Shown: positions 1 to 8,338 of the stretch, piece after piece
Layout of the letters: each line of letters opens with the position of its first letter
Numbering within the stretch: the first letter of the stretch is position 1
Assembly: GCA_947289115.1 (NCBI GenBank)
Contig: CAMYPG010000003.1
Span: forward strand, 1 to 64,000
Reading direction: 5' to 3'
DNA: 64,000 bases
From: an uncultured Gardnerella sp.
Lineage (GTDB): Bacteria; Actinomycetota; Actinomycetes; Actinomycetales; Bifidobacteriaceae
Position numbers and translations under genes: made by a program
The notes under the pieces: model-generated
Database searches by the model: none
Told to the model about the DNA's origin: nothing
The model's input: only the letters and a program-made list of their open reading frames with translations

Positions 1-169
1 GCACTGGCTCTTTGTAACCAAGAGATGCCAAATCAAATAAGCCGCCAAATCCGCCAATGCCACCTACAACGCCTGGGCGCTTTGTGCGATTTACATGAGA
101 TTTAATACGACGTACTACTTCGTATCCTGCTTCTACGCTTACGCCAGCTTCTTCATATGCGTGTGGCAT
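1..169 (-). CDS. purM: PurM, phosphoribosylformylglycinamidine cyclo-ligase (AIR synthetase), N-terminal part
   Basis: Only the first 56 or so codons lie in the window; the gene continues beyond base 1. The protein starts MPHAYEEAGVSVEAGYEVV and continues with a segment rich in GG (GVVGGIGGFGGLFDL), which is the typical N-terminus of AIR synthetase, the ATP-dependent enzyme closing the imidazole ring of FGAM. The ATG at 169 is preceded by AAGGA at a suitable distance. It is the last visible gene of the leftward purine block, 96 bp downstream of purF, so co-transcription is likely. The product call rests on family recall from the N-terminus alone. Confidence 0.88.
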   Translation of the reverse strand, partial: MPHAYEEAGVSVEAGYEVVRRIKSHVNRTKRPGVVGGIGGFGGLFDLASLGYKEPV

Positions 170-265
170 ATTGGTTCCTTTCGTAACAATGTTATAAGTA
201 TTTTCTTAAGTTTTATTTATAAATTGCAATGAACAATTTAATTAATAAATAATCAAGTTATTAAG

Positions 266-1753
266 TTATATAAGATTTTCGTGTGAATATTTACTGTGCT
301 TCCTTACTTCTTGCAAATGTTCGCGTTCTTCAGGAGTAAGGGAAGCCAAGAATTCTTCGCCATAATCGTCTAGTGCAGTAGGGTAGTCGCCATTAAAGTA
401 AGCAACGCACAAACCGCCATAAGGAGCAGGCTTTTTTAATCCAATCGACTCGACTAATCCATCTAAAGACAAAAATGCTAAGGAATCAGCATCGATATAC
501 TCGCGAATTTCTTCAACTGAATGCTTTGCTGCAATAAGTTCCTTCGTAGTTTGAATATCGATACCGTAGAAGCAAGGATATTTAAGCGGAGGGGAAGAAA
601 TACGCATATGCACTTCTTTAGCGCCAGCTTCTCGAAGCAATTGCACAATGCGCTTAGAAGTAGTTCCGCGAACAATCGAATCGTCAATAACGATAACGCG
701 TTTTCCTGCAACCACACCACGAACAGCAGAAAGTTTCATACGAACGCCTTGCTCGCGTAATTCTTGTGTCGGTTGAATAAAAGTGCGTGCAACATATTGG
801 TTTTTAATCAATCCCATTTCGTTTGGAATTCCGCTTGTTTCAGCGTATCCTGCAGCAGCAGAAAGTGAAGAATTAGGTACTCCAATAACCATATCTGCTT
901 CAACAGGAGATTCTTTAGCCAAACGCGCACCCATACGCTTTCGCACAGAATGAACATTAATACCGTAAATATTAGAATCTGGGCGAGCGAAATAAATAAA
1001 TTCCATTGAGCATACTGCATGCTGTACATGCTTCGTATATTGCTCAATAGTGTAGCCATCGTCATTAATAACAATGATTTCGCCAGGCTCAATATCGCGA
1101 ATAAACTCTGCTCGCACAATATCAAGCGCACAAGTTTCAGAAGCGAGCACGTATGCGCCGTTCTTCATACGACCAAGCGAAAGAGGGCGGAAACCATTTG
1201 GATCAGTCGCTCCGATTAGTGCATCTTGAGTAAGTAATAAGTAAGCAAAACCGCCATGAACAGTTTGTAAAGCTTCTTTTAGGCGATCCATAAAAGTTGC
1301 TTTACTGGAGTGGCGAATCAAATGCATCAATATTTCAGTATCAGAATTTGAGTGGAATATTGAGCCTTTATCTTCCAAGGAATTACGTAGGCTAGTGCAA
1401 TTTGTCAAATTTCCGTTATGAGCAAGAGCTACGTCTCCATCGTGGAAACGGAATAGGAAAGGCTGAATGTTATCAACGCTTCCAGAACCTGCAGTAGCAT
1501 ATCGCACGTGACCGATAGCCCTGTTTCCAGTAAGACGATTCATAACTTGTTCATTGCTAAATACTTGAGTTAGCAATCCCAATCCGCGATACCCATGCAA
1601 TTTGCCATTGTTGTTAGATACAATGCCGGCACCTTCTTGTCCTCGATGCTGTAGCGCATGAAGTCCAAAATATGTCAGCCTAGCTGCATCTTGATGACCC
1701 CACACACCAAATACGCCGCATTCTTCGTGAATATCTTCAAGTTCTGCAGACAT
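266..1753 (-). CDS. purF: PurF, amidophosphoribosyltransferase
   Basis: This cytosolic enzyme makes phosphoribosylamine from PRPP and glutamine, the first committed step of purine synthesis. The N-terminal Ntn-type glutaminase domain follows an 11-residue propeptide; the mature N-terminal nucleophile is Cys12 in EECGVFGVWGH. The C-terminal phosphoribosyltransferase domain has the PRPP loop VIVIDDSIVRGTTSKR. At 495 aa it is the usual size. It resembles the Bacillus-type Fe-S PurF: Cys ligands are present in CSMEFIYFARPD, in KYPCFYGIDIQT and at the first Cys of the C-terminal motif, but the C-terminal motif reads LCVAYFNGDYP, so the expected last Cys is Tyr. It sits 82 bp downstream of purL and 96 bp upstream of purM. 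Confidence 0.97.
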   Translation of the reverse strand: MSAELEDIHEECGVFGVWGHQDAARLTYFGLHALQHRGQEGAGIVSNNNGKLHGYRGLGLLTQVFSNEQVMNRLTGNRAIGHVRYATAGSGSVDNIQPFLFRFHDGDVALAHNGNLTNCTSLRNSLEDKGSIFHSNSDTEILMHLIRHSSKATFMDRLKEALQTVHGGFAYLLLTQDALIGATDPNGFRPLSLGRMKNGAYVLASETCALDIVRAEFIRDIEPGEIIVINDDGYTIEQYTKHVQHAVCSMEFIYFARPDSNIYGINVHSVRKRMGARLAKESPVEADMVIGVPNSSLSAAAGYAETSGIPNEMGLIKNQYVARTFIQPTQELREQGVRMKLSAVRGVVAGKRVIVIDDSIVRGTTSKRIVQLLREAGAKEVHMRISSPPLKYPCFYGIDIQTTKELIAAKHSVEEIREYIDADSLAFLSLDGLVESIGLKKPAPYGGLCVAYFNGDYPTALDDYGEEFLASLTPEEREHLQEVRKHSKYSHENLI

Positions 1754-1835
1754 TCATACCCCCTAATAATCGATGATTGTAATCGTCGAATTTTGTAGTT
1801 ATTTTGATACAAGTCTTGCAACTGTAAACTAAAGC

Positions 1836-4800
1836 TCATGCAGTGAAATATTCAACGCCAGCTTCAAACAATGGTTGCTCGTGGAAATCAGGAATATTGA
1901 CATACAAGTCACGACCTGCGCGCTCGCAATGTCCCATTTTTCCAAAAACTCGACCATCTGGGCTGGTAATTCCTTCAACGGACATAATCGATCCGTTTGG
2001 ATTCACATTCAAACTCATGCTTGGAACGCCATTGCTATCAACGTATTGCGTAGCTACTTGGCCGTTGTTAATAAGCTTTTCCATAACTTCTGGCGTTGCA
2101 ATAAAGCGACCTTCTCCATGAGAAATTGCAACAGTATGCATGTCTCCAACTTGCGTATTTGCTAACCATGGTGAAAGATTTGAAGCAACTCTAGTGCGAA
2201 CAATCCTACTTTGGTGTCTGCCAATAGTGTTGTAGGTAAGAGTTGGGCATTCGGAATTTATTGGGATAATGTCACCAAAAGGCACAAGACCAAGCTTAAT
2301 AAGCGCTTGGAAGCCATTGCAAATTCCAAGCATTAAACCGTCACGATTATTAAGCAAGTCACGAACTGCGTCTGTTACTGCTGGATTCCTAAAGAATGCT
2401 GTAATGAATTTCGCAGAACCGTCCGGCTCATCGCCTCCGGAGAAGCCTCCTGGAATCATTACAATTTGACTCTTTTTAATCTCTTCAACCAATTTCTCAG
2501 CTGATTGTGCAATATCTTTTGCGCTTAAATTATTAATAATAAGCGTATGAGCGTCTGCTCCAGCTTTTTCAAAAGCAGCTTGAGTATCGTATTCGCAATT
2601 ATTTCCAGGGAAAACTGGGATAATAACGCGAGGATGCGAAAGCGGCTTTAGTTTTCCTGTGTGCATGCGGTCTGTAGTAGGAACATTAGTTTCGTTATTA
2701 ATAGTTTCTACAATCTCGCCAGGCTTTTTATATGAGAAGATTGAGGAAAGTTCGCTTTCCCAAACCTTTTGCAAATCACTTAAATCAATTTCTTCGCCAT
2801 TTGATGAAGTAATTACGTAATTTTCAGTTGTTTCGCCAACAAGCTCAACGTCAACCAAGCTTGTGTTAGCTAAAGACGGAACTTCAGCGTCTTCTTTAAG
2901 CTCAACATAGAAGCTTCCATATGCTGGCTTAAATAAATCATCGTCGCTTAAATTGTTGAATAATTTAAGACCAATATGATTTCCAAGCGTCATTTTGAAT
3001 AAGCTTTCTGCACTAGCACCGTAGCTAGGAGTAGATATAGCAAGAGCTTGCTTGTTTTTCGTAATATTTTCTACAATTTCTAGTGCTTTCAGGAAGCTTT
3101 CTTTTTCTGGAGTAATTCCGTCGGATTTATACTTCGGAGCAATACGTATAACTTTATGATTTACACCCTTAAATTCAGGTGAAACAGTTAAACGTGCATC
3201 TCCAGTAGAAACAGCAAACGAAATCAAAGTTGGTGGCACATCCAGATTCTCAAAACTGCCGCTCATGGAATCCTTGCCGCCAATAGCTCCAACGCCAAAA
3301 TCAAGTTGTGCACTTAAAGCACCAAGAACTGCTGCAGCTGGCTTTCCCCAACGCTCTGGAATATCGTGAGGCTTGCCAAAATATTCTTGCAAACTCAAGT
3401 AAGCACGTTCGCGAGTGAAACCGCTAGCTGCTAGCTTTGCCAATGATTCAACAACCGCAACATAAGCTCCAGTAAACTGATTCTTTTCCATCAAATACGG
3501 ATTAAATCCCCAAGCCATTGCGGAAGCTGTGTTTGTTTCGCCAAATACTGGGAATTTAGCAACCATGGCTTGAGCAGGAGTAAGCTGGCGACGACCGCCA
3601 AAAGGCATAAGCACAGTAGCAGCGCCAATAGTAGAATCAAATCGTTCAGATAAGCCTTTATTTGAAGCAATATTAATATCCGAAACTAAGTTATGCATGC
3701 GCTTTTCTAACGGCAAATCTGACTGATTCTGCCATGGAGTTTCGTAAGATTCTCCACTTTCAATATGCAATATCTGCTGTTTTGCAGCGCCATTAGAAGC
3801 CAAGAATGCGCGGCTTAAGTCAACAATGGTTTTTCCACGCCAAGTCATTCGCATTCGTGCTTCTTCAGTAACAGTCGCTATTATTTCTGCTTCAAGATTT
3901 TCTTCACGAGCATACTTCAAAAATTCTTCAGCATCACTTGATGCAACGTCGACAGCCATGCGCTCTTGAGATTCAGAAATAGCAAGCTCAGTGCCGTCGA
4001 GACCTTCGTACTTTTTAGAAACTTTGTCGAGATTAATAGTTAAGCCGTCGGCAATTTCGCCAGTTGCGACAGAAATGCCGCCAGCGCCGAAATCGTTGCA
4101 ACGCTTAATAAGTTGACAAGCATCCTTGCGTCGGAAAAGTCGTTGCAGTTTTCGCTCAATAGGAGCATTACCTTTTTGAACTTCAGCTCCGCACTCTTCA
4201 ATACTTTCAACATCTTGAGCTTTAGAAGCGCCAGTTGCGCCGCCAATGCCATCTCTACCAGTGCGTCCGCCAAGAAGAATAATCACATCGCCAGGAGCTG
4301 GAGTTTCTCTGCGCACATGGTCGGCTGGGGTAGCGGCAACAACCGCACCAACCTCCATACGTTTTGCAACATAACCCGGATGATAAAGTTCATGCACTTC
4401 GCCAGTAGCTAAACCAATTTGATTTCCGTAAGAAGAGTATCCTGCGGCGGCAGAAGTTACGATTTTTCGCTGTGGAAGCTTACCGTTTAAAGTCTCGCTA
4501 ATAGGCGTGCGTGGATCTGCAGCACCAGTTACGCGCATTGCTTGATACACGTAAGAGCGTCCAGAAAGAGGATCGCGGATGCAGCCACCAATGCAAGTTG
4601 CAGCTCCACCGAAAGGCTCAATCTCTGTAGGATGATTATGTGTTTCGTTTTTAAACAGGAATAGCCAATCTTCGTCGTGACCGTTTACGTCCACTTTAAC
4701 TTTTACTGTGCAAGCGTTGATTTCTTCTGACTCGTCCAAATTTTTAAGCTCGCCGGTATGCTTTAAGTATTTTGCGCCAATAGTTGCCATATCCATAAGG

Positions 4801-5591
4801 CAAACAGGCTTATTTTCGCGATTTAGTTCTTTTCGCAAATCAAGATAACGGCTAAATGCTTCTTGAACAGTGTTATCGTCAATAGAAATATCTGTAAGCT
4901 CGGTGCCAAAAGTCGTGTGACGGCAGTGGTCGGACCAGTACGTATCAATAACGCGAATTTCTGTAATAGTAGGATTTCTATGTTCTTCACGGAAATACTT
5001 CTGGCAGAACTTTGCGTCAGCCAAATCCATTGCCAAACCGCGAGTATTAATAAAGTCTTGTAATCCAGCTTCGTTTAAATCGTTAAATGAGCTAATTACT
5101 TCTACATCAGATGGTACAACTGCTTCTCGCTGTAAACTTTTTACCTCATCAAGTGAAGCTTCTCGCGCTTCAACAGGATTAATAACGTAGTGTTTAATAT
5201 CGTTTAGTGCTTTTTCGTCAAGATCACCTTTTAAAGCGATTACTCTAGCAGTGCGCACTGTTGGGCGTTCGCCTTGACTAATAAGTTGAATGCATTCGCT
5301 AGCAGATTGCGCACGCTGATCGAATTGACCAGGCAAAAATTCTACAGCAAATACGTGCTCGTCGGTTTCAATAGGCAAGTAATCGTAAGTATTATCAACT
5401 GGAGGTTCGCTTAATACTGTTTGCACAGCATTGTCGAATAAATCTTTGCTGATACCTTCAACGTCATAACGGTTAATAATTCTTGCGGAAGTAATCGCGC
5501 TTATGCCAAGAATCTCCCTAAGCTCATGTAAAAGCTGTTGCGCTTGAACGTCAAAACCAGTGCGTTTTTCCACATATACGCGAAATACCAC
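1836..5591 (-). CDS. purL: PurL, phosphoribosylformylglycinamidine synthase (large single-chain form)
   Basis: PurL converts FGAR to FGAM using ATP and glutamine. The 1251-residue chain is the large fused form, with N-terminal PurS-like, two AIRS-type synthetase halves and a C-terminal class I glutaminase. Recognisable parts are YWSDHCRHTTF near residue 220, KNETHNHPTEIEPFGGAAT around 315-333, GAIGGKDSMSGSF near 770, and the glutaminase end with PVFPGNNCEYDTQ and the nucleophile Cys in MLGICNGFQALIKLG. No separate purS or purQ is needed. The start is preceded by AAGGTAGG. A 12-bp stem hairpin lies between purC and this gene. Confidence 0.97.
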   Translation of the reverse strand: MVFRVYVEKRTGFDVQAQQLLHELREILGISAITSARIINRYDVEGISKDLFDNAVQTVLSEPPVDNTYDYLPIETDEHVFAVEFLPGQFDQRAQSASECIQLISQGERPTVRTARVIALKGDLDEKALNDIKHYVINPVEAREASLDEVKSLQREAVVPSDVEVISSFNDLNEAGLQDFINTRGLAMDLADAKFCQKYFREEHRNPTITEIRVIDTYWSDHCRHTTFGTELTDISIDDNTVQEAFSRYLDLRKELNRENKPVCLMDMATIGAKYLKHTGELKNLDESEEINACTVKVKVDVNGHDEDWLFLFKNETHNHPTEIEPFGGAATCIGGCIRDPLSGRSYVYQAMRVTGAADPRTPISETLNGKLPQRKIVTSAAAGYSSYGNQIGLATGEVHELYHPGYVAKRMEVGAVVAATPADHVRRETPAPGDVIILLGGRTGRDGIGGATGASKAQDVESIEECGAEVQKGNAPIERKLQRLFRRKDACQLIKRCNDFGAGGISVATGEIADGLTINLDKVSKKYEGLDGTELAISESQERMAVDVASSDAEEFLKYAREENLEAEIIATVTEEARMRMTWRGKTIVDLSRAFLASNGAAKQQILHIESGESYETPWQNQSDLPLEKRMHNLVSDINIASNKGLSERFDSTIGAATVLMPFGGRRQLTPAQAMVAKFPVFGETNTASAMAWGFNPYLMEKNQFTGAYVAVVESLAKLAASGFTRERAYLSLQEYFGKPHDIPERWGKPAAAVLGALSAQLDFGVGAIGGKDSMSGSFENLDVPPTLISFAVSTGDARLTVSPEFKGVNHKVIRIAPKYKSDGITPEKESFLKALEIVENITKNKQALAISTPSYGASAESLFKMTLGNHIGLKLFNNLSDDDLFKPAYGSFYVELKEDAEVPSLANTSLVDVELVGETTENYVITSSNGEEIDLSDLQKVWESELSSIFSYKKPGEIVETINNETNVPTTDRMHTGKLKPLSHPRVIIPVFPGNNCEYDTQAAFEKAGADAHTLIINNLSAKDIAQSAEKLVEEIKKSQIVMIPGGFSGGDEPDGSAKFITAFFRNPAVTDAVRDLLNNRDGLMLGICNGFQALIKLGLVPFGDIIPINSECPTLTYNTIGRHQSRIVRTRVASNLSPWLANTQVGDMHTVAISHGEGRFIATPEVMEKLINNGQVATQYVDSNGVPSMSLNVNPNGSIMSVEGITSPDGRVFGKMGHCERAGRDLYVNIPDFHEQPLFEAGVEYFTA

Positions 5592-5695
5592 GAGAAACCT
5601 ACCTTGTTGAATGTGCGGTATGAATGCAGTGTTTATTGTTGTATTGGTTTTAAATTATAAATATTAAATTATTCAAAATCACATTAAGAATGCAT

Positions 5696-5725
5696 GTGGC
5701 TCGCACCCCTAAAGGTACGAGCCAC
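5696..5725 (-). other. Hairpin in the purC-purL spacer
   Basis: A strong stem of 12 bp (GTGGCTCGCACC against GGTACGAGCCAC, one mismatch) starts about 9 bases after the purC stop. No T run follows on the minus strand, so it is not a convincing intrinsic terminator. It may protect or process the purC message or set the purC:purL ratio; that role is inference. Confidence 0.5.
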
Positions 5726-5733
5726 AACAATCA

Positions 5734-6516
5734 TTATCGTTCTACGCAATCGTCAGGTTTGCGCACAGAGACATCCAAGCCTTCGCTTTGAGCTAAAGAT
5801 GCAAGCCTATCGTAAATCTCTTCATAAGCAGGAATGATGTCGCCTAAATCGCGTCTGAACAAGTCCTTGTCCAAATGGCTTACCTCATTCGTACCAGCAT
5901 TGCGCTTATCCCAAAGTCTGCAAGTATCAGGAGTTATTTCATCAGCGAGAAGAACATTTCCTTCGGCGTCCACGCCCTCTTCAATCTTGAAGTCGACAAG
6001 CTGAACATCAATCTTTGAGAAAATATCCAACAAAGCATTGTTAACAGCATGAGCTTGACGAGTGACTTCTGCTATTTCTTCATCTGTTGCTAATCCAAGA
6101 GCCACAACGCCTTCAGGATTGATAAATGGATCACCAAGCTCATCGGACTTTACGCAGAACTCCAACAATGGCTTCTTTAAAGGTGTTCCTTCTTTAACGT
6201 TATAACGTTTTGCAAAAGAACCTGCAGCAGTATTTCGCATAATAATTTCCAGTGGGAACATGCGCATACGCTTTACAAGTTGTTCAGTATCGGAAATTCG
6301 TCCGAGGAAGTGGCTTTTTACGCCGCGCGCCTCAAGTAAATGGAATAGTAACGAAGTAATCCGGTTATTTAAACTGCCTTTACCTGCAATCTGAGCTTTC
6401 TTCAGACCGTTACCAGCTGTTGCCTGGTTCATGTATTCAACCCATAGCACATTGGTGTCATCGGTAGCATACAGTTTTTTGGCTTTGCCTTCGTACAACT
6501 TCTCAAGTTTTTCCAT
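5734..6516 (-). CDS. purC: PurC, phosphoribosylaminoimidazole-succinocarboxamide synthase
   Basis: PurC joins aspartate to CAIR with ATP, giving SAICAR. The protein starts MEKLEKLYEGKAKKLYATDD, the classic SAICAR synthetase N-terminus, and contains RNTAAGSFAKRYNVKEGTPL, the substrate loop, and VDFKIEEGVDAEGNVLLADEITPDTCRLWD, the catalytic signature. I use the ATG at 6516 because it aligns with family starts and has GAGAGGG eight bases upstream; an in-frame ATG at 6543 would add nine unrelated residues. The preceding spacer holds an inverted repeat that may be regulatory. It lies 142 bp upstream of purL. Confidence 0.96.
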   Translation of the reverse strand: MEKLEKLYEGKAKKLYATDDTNVLWVEYMNQATAGNGLKKAQIAGKGSLNNRITSLLFHLLEARGVKSHFLGRISDTEQLVKRMRMFPLEIIMRNTAAGSFAKRYNVKEGTPLKKPLLEFCVKSDELGDPFINPEGVVALGLATDEEIAEVTRQAHAVNNALLDIFSKIDVQLVDFKIEEGVDAEGNVLLADEITPDTCRLWDKRNAGTNEVSHLDKDLFRRDLGDIIPAYEEIYDRLASLAQSEGLDVSVRKPDDCVER

Positions 6517-6567
6517 GATATGCCCTCTCTTATGTGCATTCACAGTTGTAGGCGCAAACCAACAATA

Positions 6568-6625
6568 TTTGTAGGTTTACCTGACCTTTGCCAGCACGAT
6601 TAGCGTAACAATTGTTACCTACAAA
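6568..6625 (-). promoter_or_regulatory. Inverted-repeat leader/operator upstream of purC
   Basis: TTTGTAGGT (6568-6576) pairs perfectly with ACCTACAAA (6617-6625), enclosing about 40 bases. A perfect 14-bp palindrome, GTAACAATTGTTAC, sits at 6605-6618 and overlaps the outer arm. The arrangement could be a repressor operator or an RNA leader structure for the purine genes. It does not fit a purine, ZTP or PRPP riboswitch that I can recognise. Function is inferred from position only. Confidence 0.45.
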
Positions 6626-6691
6626 ATTTCCCTTCGTGCATACTGTAAATTATTATCTTTTTTAACTCTTATGCCTTAATTCTCAATGTAT

Positions 6692-7975
6692 CTAAGCATT
6701 CGTTTGTATAGTTTTTAGCGACATAGCGATGCGTGTCGCATTTTCTCTAGCTTCTTCCTGCGTTAATCCAGTAGCTAAAGAAACTGCCATGCGTCTGTGA
6801 CCATGTACAGAAGGCTTAGCAAAAATACGCAAGTTGCATCGATGATTTTCGCCAGATTGCAAAGCTTGAGCAATATTCGTAAATCCAACAGATCCTTCCG
6901 CTTTAATAACAATTGCGTGACTTGCTGCAACTTCATTATTTTTCAAAGAAAGTTCAGTATAGTTAGCTGTAATTGGGACTCCCAAAATAGCCAATGCGTG
7001 TAATGCGAATTCACTGTAATGCTGTGAAATCATAGTTACCATGCCAGTATCGTGTGGGCGAGGTGAAAGCTCGTTAAATAACAGTGAGCCATCTTTTAAT
7101 ACAAATAGTTCGACTCCATAAATGCCCCAACCTGTTTCGCCAGCTTCTTGCGCAATATCAGTCAAACCTTCTACAGCACGCTTTGCAATATCTTTCGCAT
7201 TAGTGCGGATCGATTCAGGAATATTTGCAGGCTGCCAAGATTCTCTATAGTCTCCGTCTTGCTGACACTGAGCGATCGGCTCACAAGTAGTAATTCCTGC
7301 GCAAGAGCTTATTGTAAGTACTGTAAGCTCATAATCAAGCGGAGCTAAAGCTTCAACAATAACGCGTGAACACTCATTTTCATGCCCAGCTGCTGCACGC
7401 CTGCCATGCTGAGCTTCATTCCAAGCTGCGAGCAAATTTTCAGAACTACGAACTATTGACTGACCATGACCAGAAGAGCTCATAACAGGTTTAACTACAC
7501 AAGGATAGCCAACTTTTTTAGCTCCATCCTCTAACTCTTCATAAGATGAAGCGAAACAATACGGTGTAGTAGGCAGTCCTAAATCTTCGTGCGCAATTCT
7601 ACGCAAGCGCTCGCGATCCATTGCAATCGCGGCAATATCTGAGCTAGGAACGACTTGAATATTCTTTTTAGCAGCATCTTTCAAAACTTCAGTAGCAATA
7701 GCTTCAACTTCTGGGATAATAATGTCAGGATTCACATTTGAAATAAGTTCTTGCAATTCTTGCGGATTCGACATATCTAGCACGTGGTATTCGTGAGCTA
7801 TTTGCATTGCAGGAGCGTTTTTGTAGCTATCGGCAGCGCATACTCGCGCGCCTAATCGCATAAGCTCAATCGCAATTTCCTTGCCAAGCTCGCCTGAGCC
7901 AAGAAGAAGTGCTGTCGTGTTGTTGCTATTTGCAGTTACGCCAAAAATGCGTTGATTTTGCTCAGAAAAACTCAT
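6692..7975 (-). CDS. purT: PurT, formate-dependent phosphoribosylglycinamide formyltransferase 2
   Basis: PurT uses formate and ATP instead of formyl-tetrahydrofolate to formylate GAR. The 427-residue protein is an ATP-grasp enzyme: a Rossmann-like start (ALLLGSGELGKEIAIELMRLG), IIPEVEAIATEVL near 110, the ATP-binding lid GYPCVVKPVMSSSGHGQS, and the metal/ATP site in FNELSPRPHDTGMVT, followed by QHYSEFALHALAILGVPI, which separates PurT from PurK. It lies 175 bp upstream of purC on the same strand and may be the first gene of the purine block or a separate unit. Confidence 0.94.
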   Translation of the reverse strand: MSFSEQNQRIFGVTANSNNTTALLLGSGELGKEIAIELMRLGARVCAADSYKNAPAMQIAHEYHVLDMSNPQELQELISNVNPDIIIPEVEAIATEVLKDAAKKNIQVVPSSDIAAIAMDRERLRRIAHEDLGLPTTPYCFASSYEELEDGAKKVGYPCVVKPVMSSSGHGQSIVRSSENLLAAWNEAQHGRRAAAGHENECSRVIVEALAPLDYELTVLTISSCAGITTCEPIAQCQQDGDYRESWQPANIPESIRTNAKDIAKRAVEGLTDIAQEAGETGWGIYGVELFVLKDGSLLFNELSPRPHDTGMVTMISQHYSEFALHALAILGVPITANYTELSLKNNEVAASHAIVIKAEGSVGFTNIAQALQSGENHRCNLRIFAKPSVHGHRRMAVSLATGLTQEEARENATRIAMSLKTIQTNA

Positions 7976-8114
7976 ACACCCATTGTTGCATTTGCCATTG
8001 TCGAATAATTGATGTTGCTACTACGACGCGCCGAAGTGTGTTGCTCTGGCGGAAATCTAGAAAATCGTGTATAGTATCCCTTTGTTGTGTGATTATGTAT
8101 GTTTTCACGCGCAT

Positions 8115-8191
8115 GGTGGCTATAGCTCAGTCGGTAGAGCATCTGATTGTGGTTCAGAAGGTCGCGCGTTCAAGCCGCGTTAGCCACCCCA
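8115..8191 (+). tRNA. tRNA-His (GTG)
   Basis: The cloverleaf is complete: acceptor arms GTGGCTA and TAGCCAC, D-loop AGCTCAGTCGGTAGAGC, anticodon loop TTGTGGT with anticodon GTG, and T-loop GTTCAAG. The extra 5' G at 8115 faces C73, the His identity pair. CCA is encoded at 8189-8191. Confidence 0.97.
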
Positions 8192-8195
8192 CTTA

Positions 8196-8226
8196 AACGG
8201 CTGGTAATTGACCAGCCGTTTTTTGT
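8196..8226 (+). terminator. Intrinsic terminator after tRNA-His
   Basis: A perfect 10-bp stem, AACGGCTGGT and ACCAGCCGTT, with loop AATTG, is followed by a T run. It directly follows the tRNA. Confidence 0.93.
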
Positions 8227-8338
8227 TAGTTTTGTAACCCTTCAAGCCGAACAGTACATAGGGTAAACTGATATGGTTAGGGTGTTTCCCGACTTAAATT
8301 GTGCGTGCGCAATGAAGTAATGCACAGAAGGAGTATTT

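Noticed and set aside
6544..6691. Purine, ZTP, PRPP or tetrahydrofolate riboswitch before purC
   Set aside because: The inverted repeats are real but none of the conserved core words of these classes could be found.
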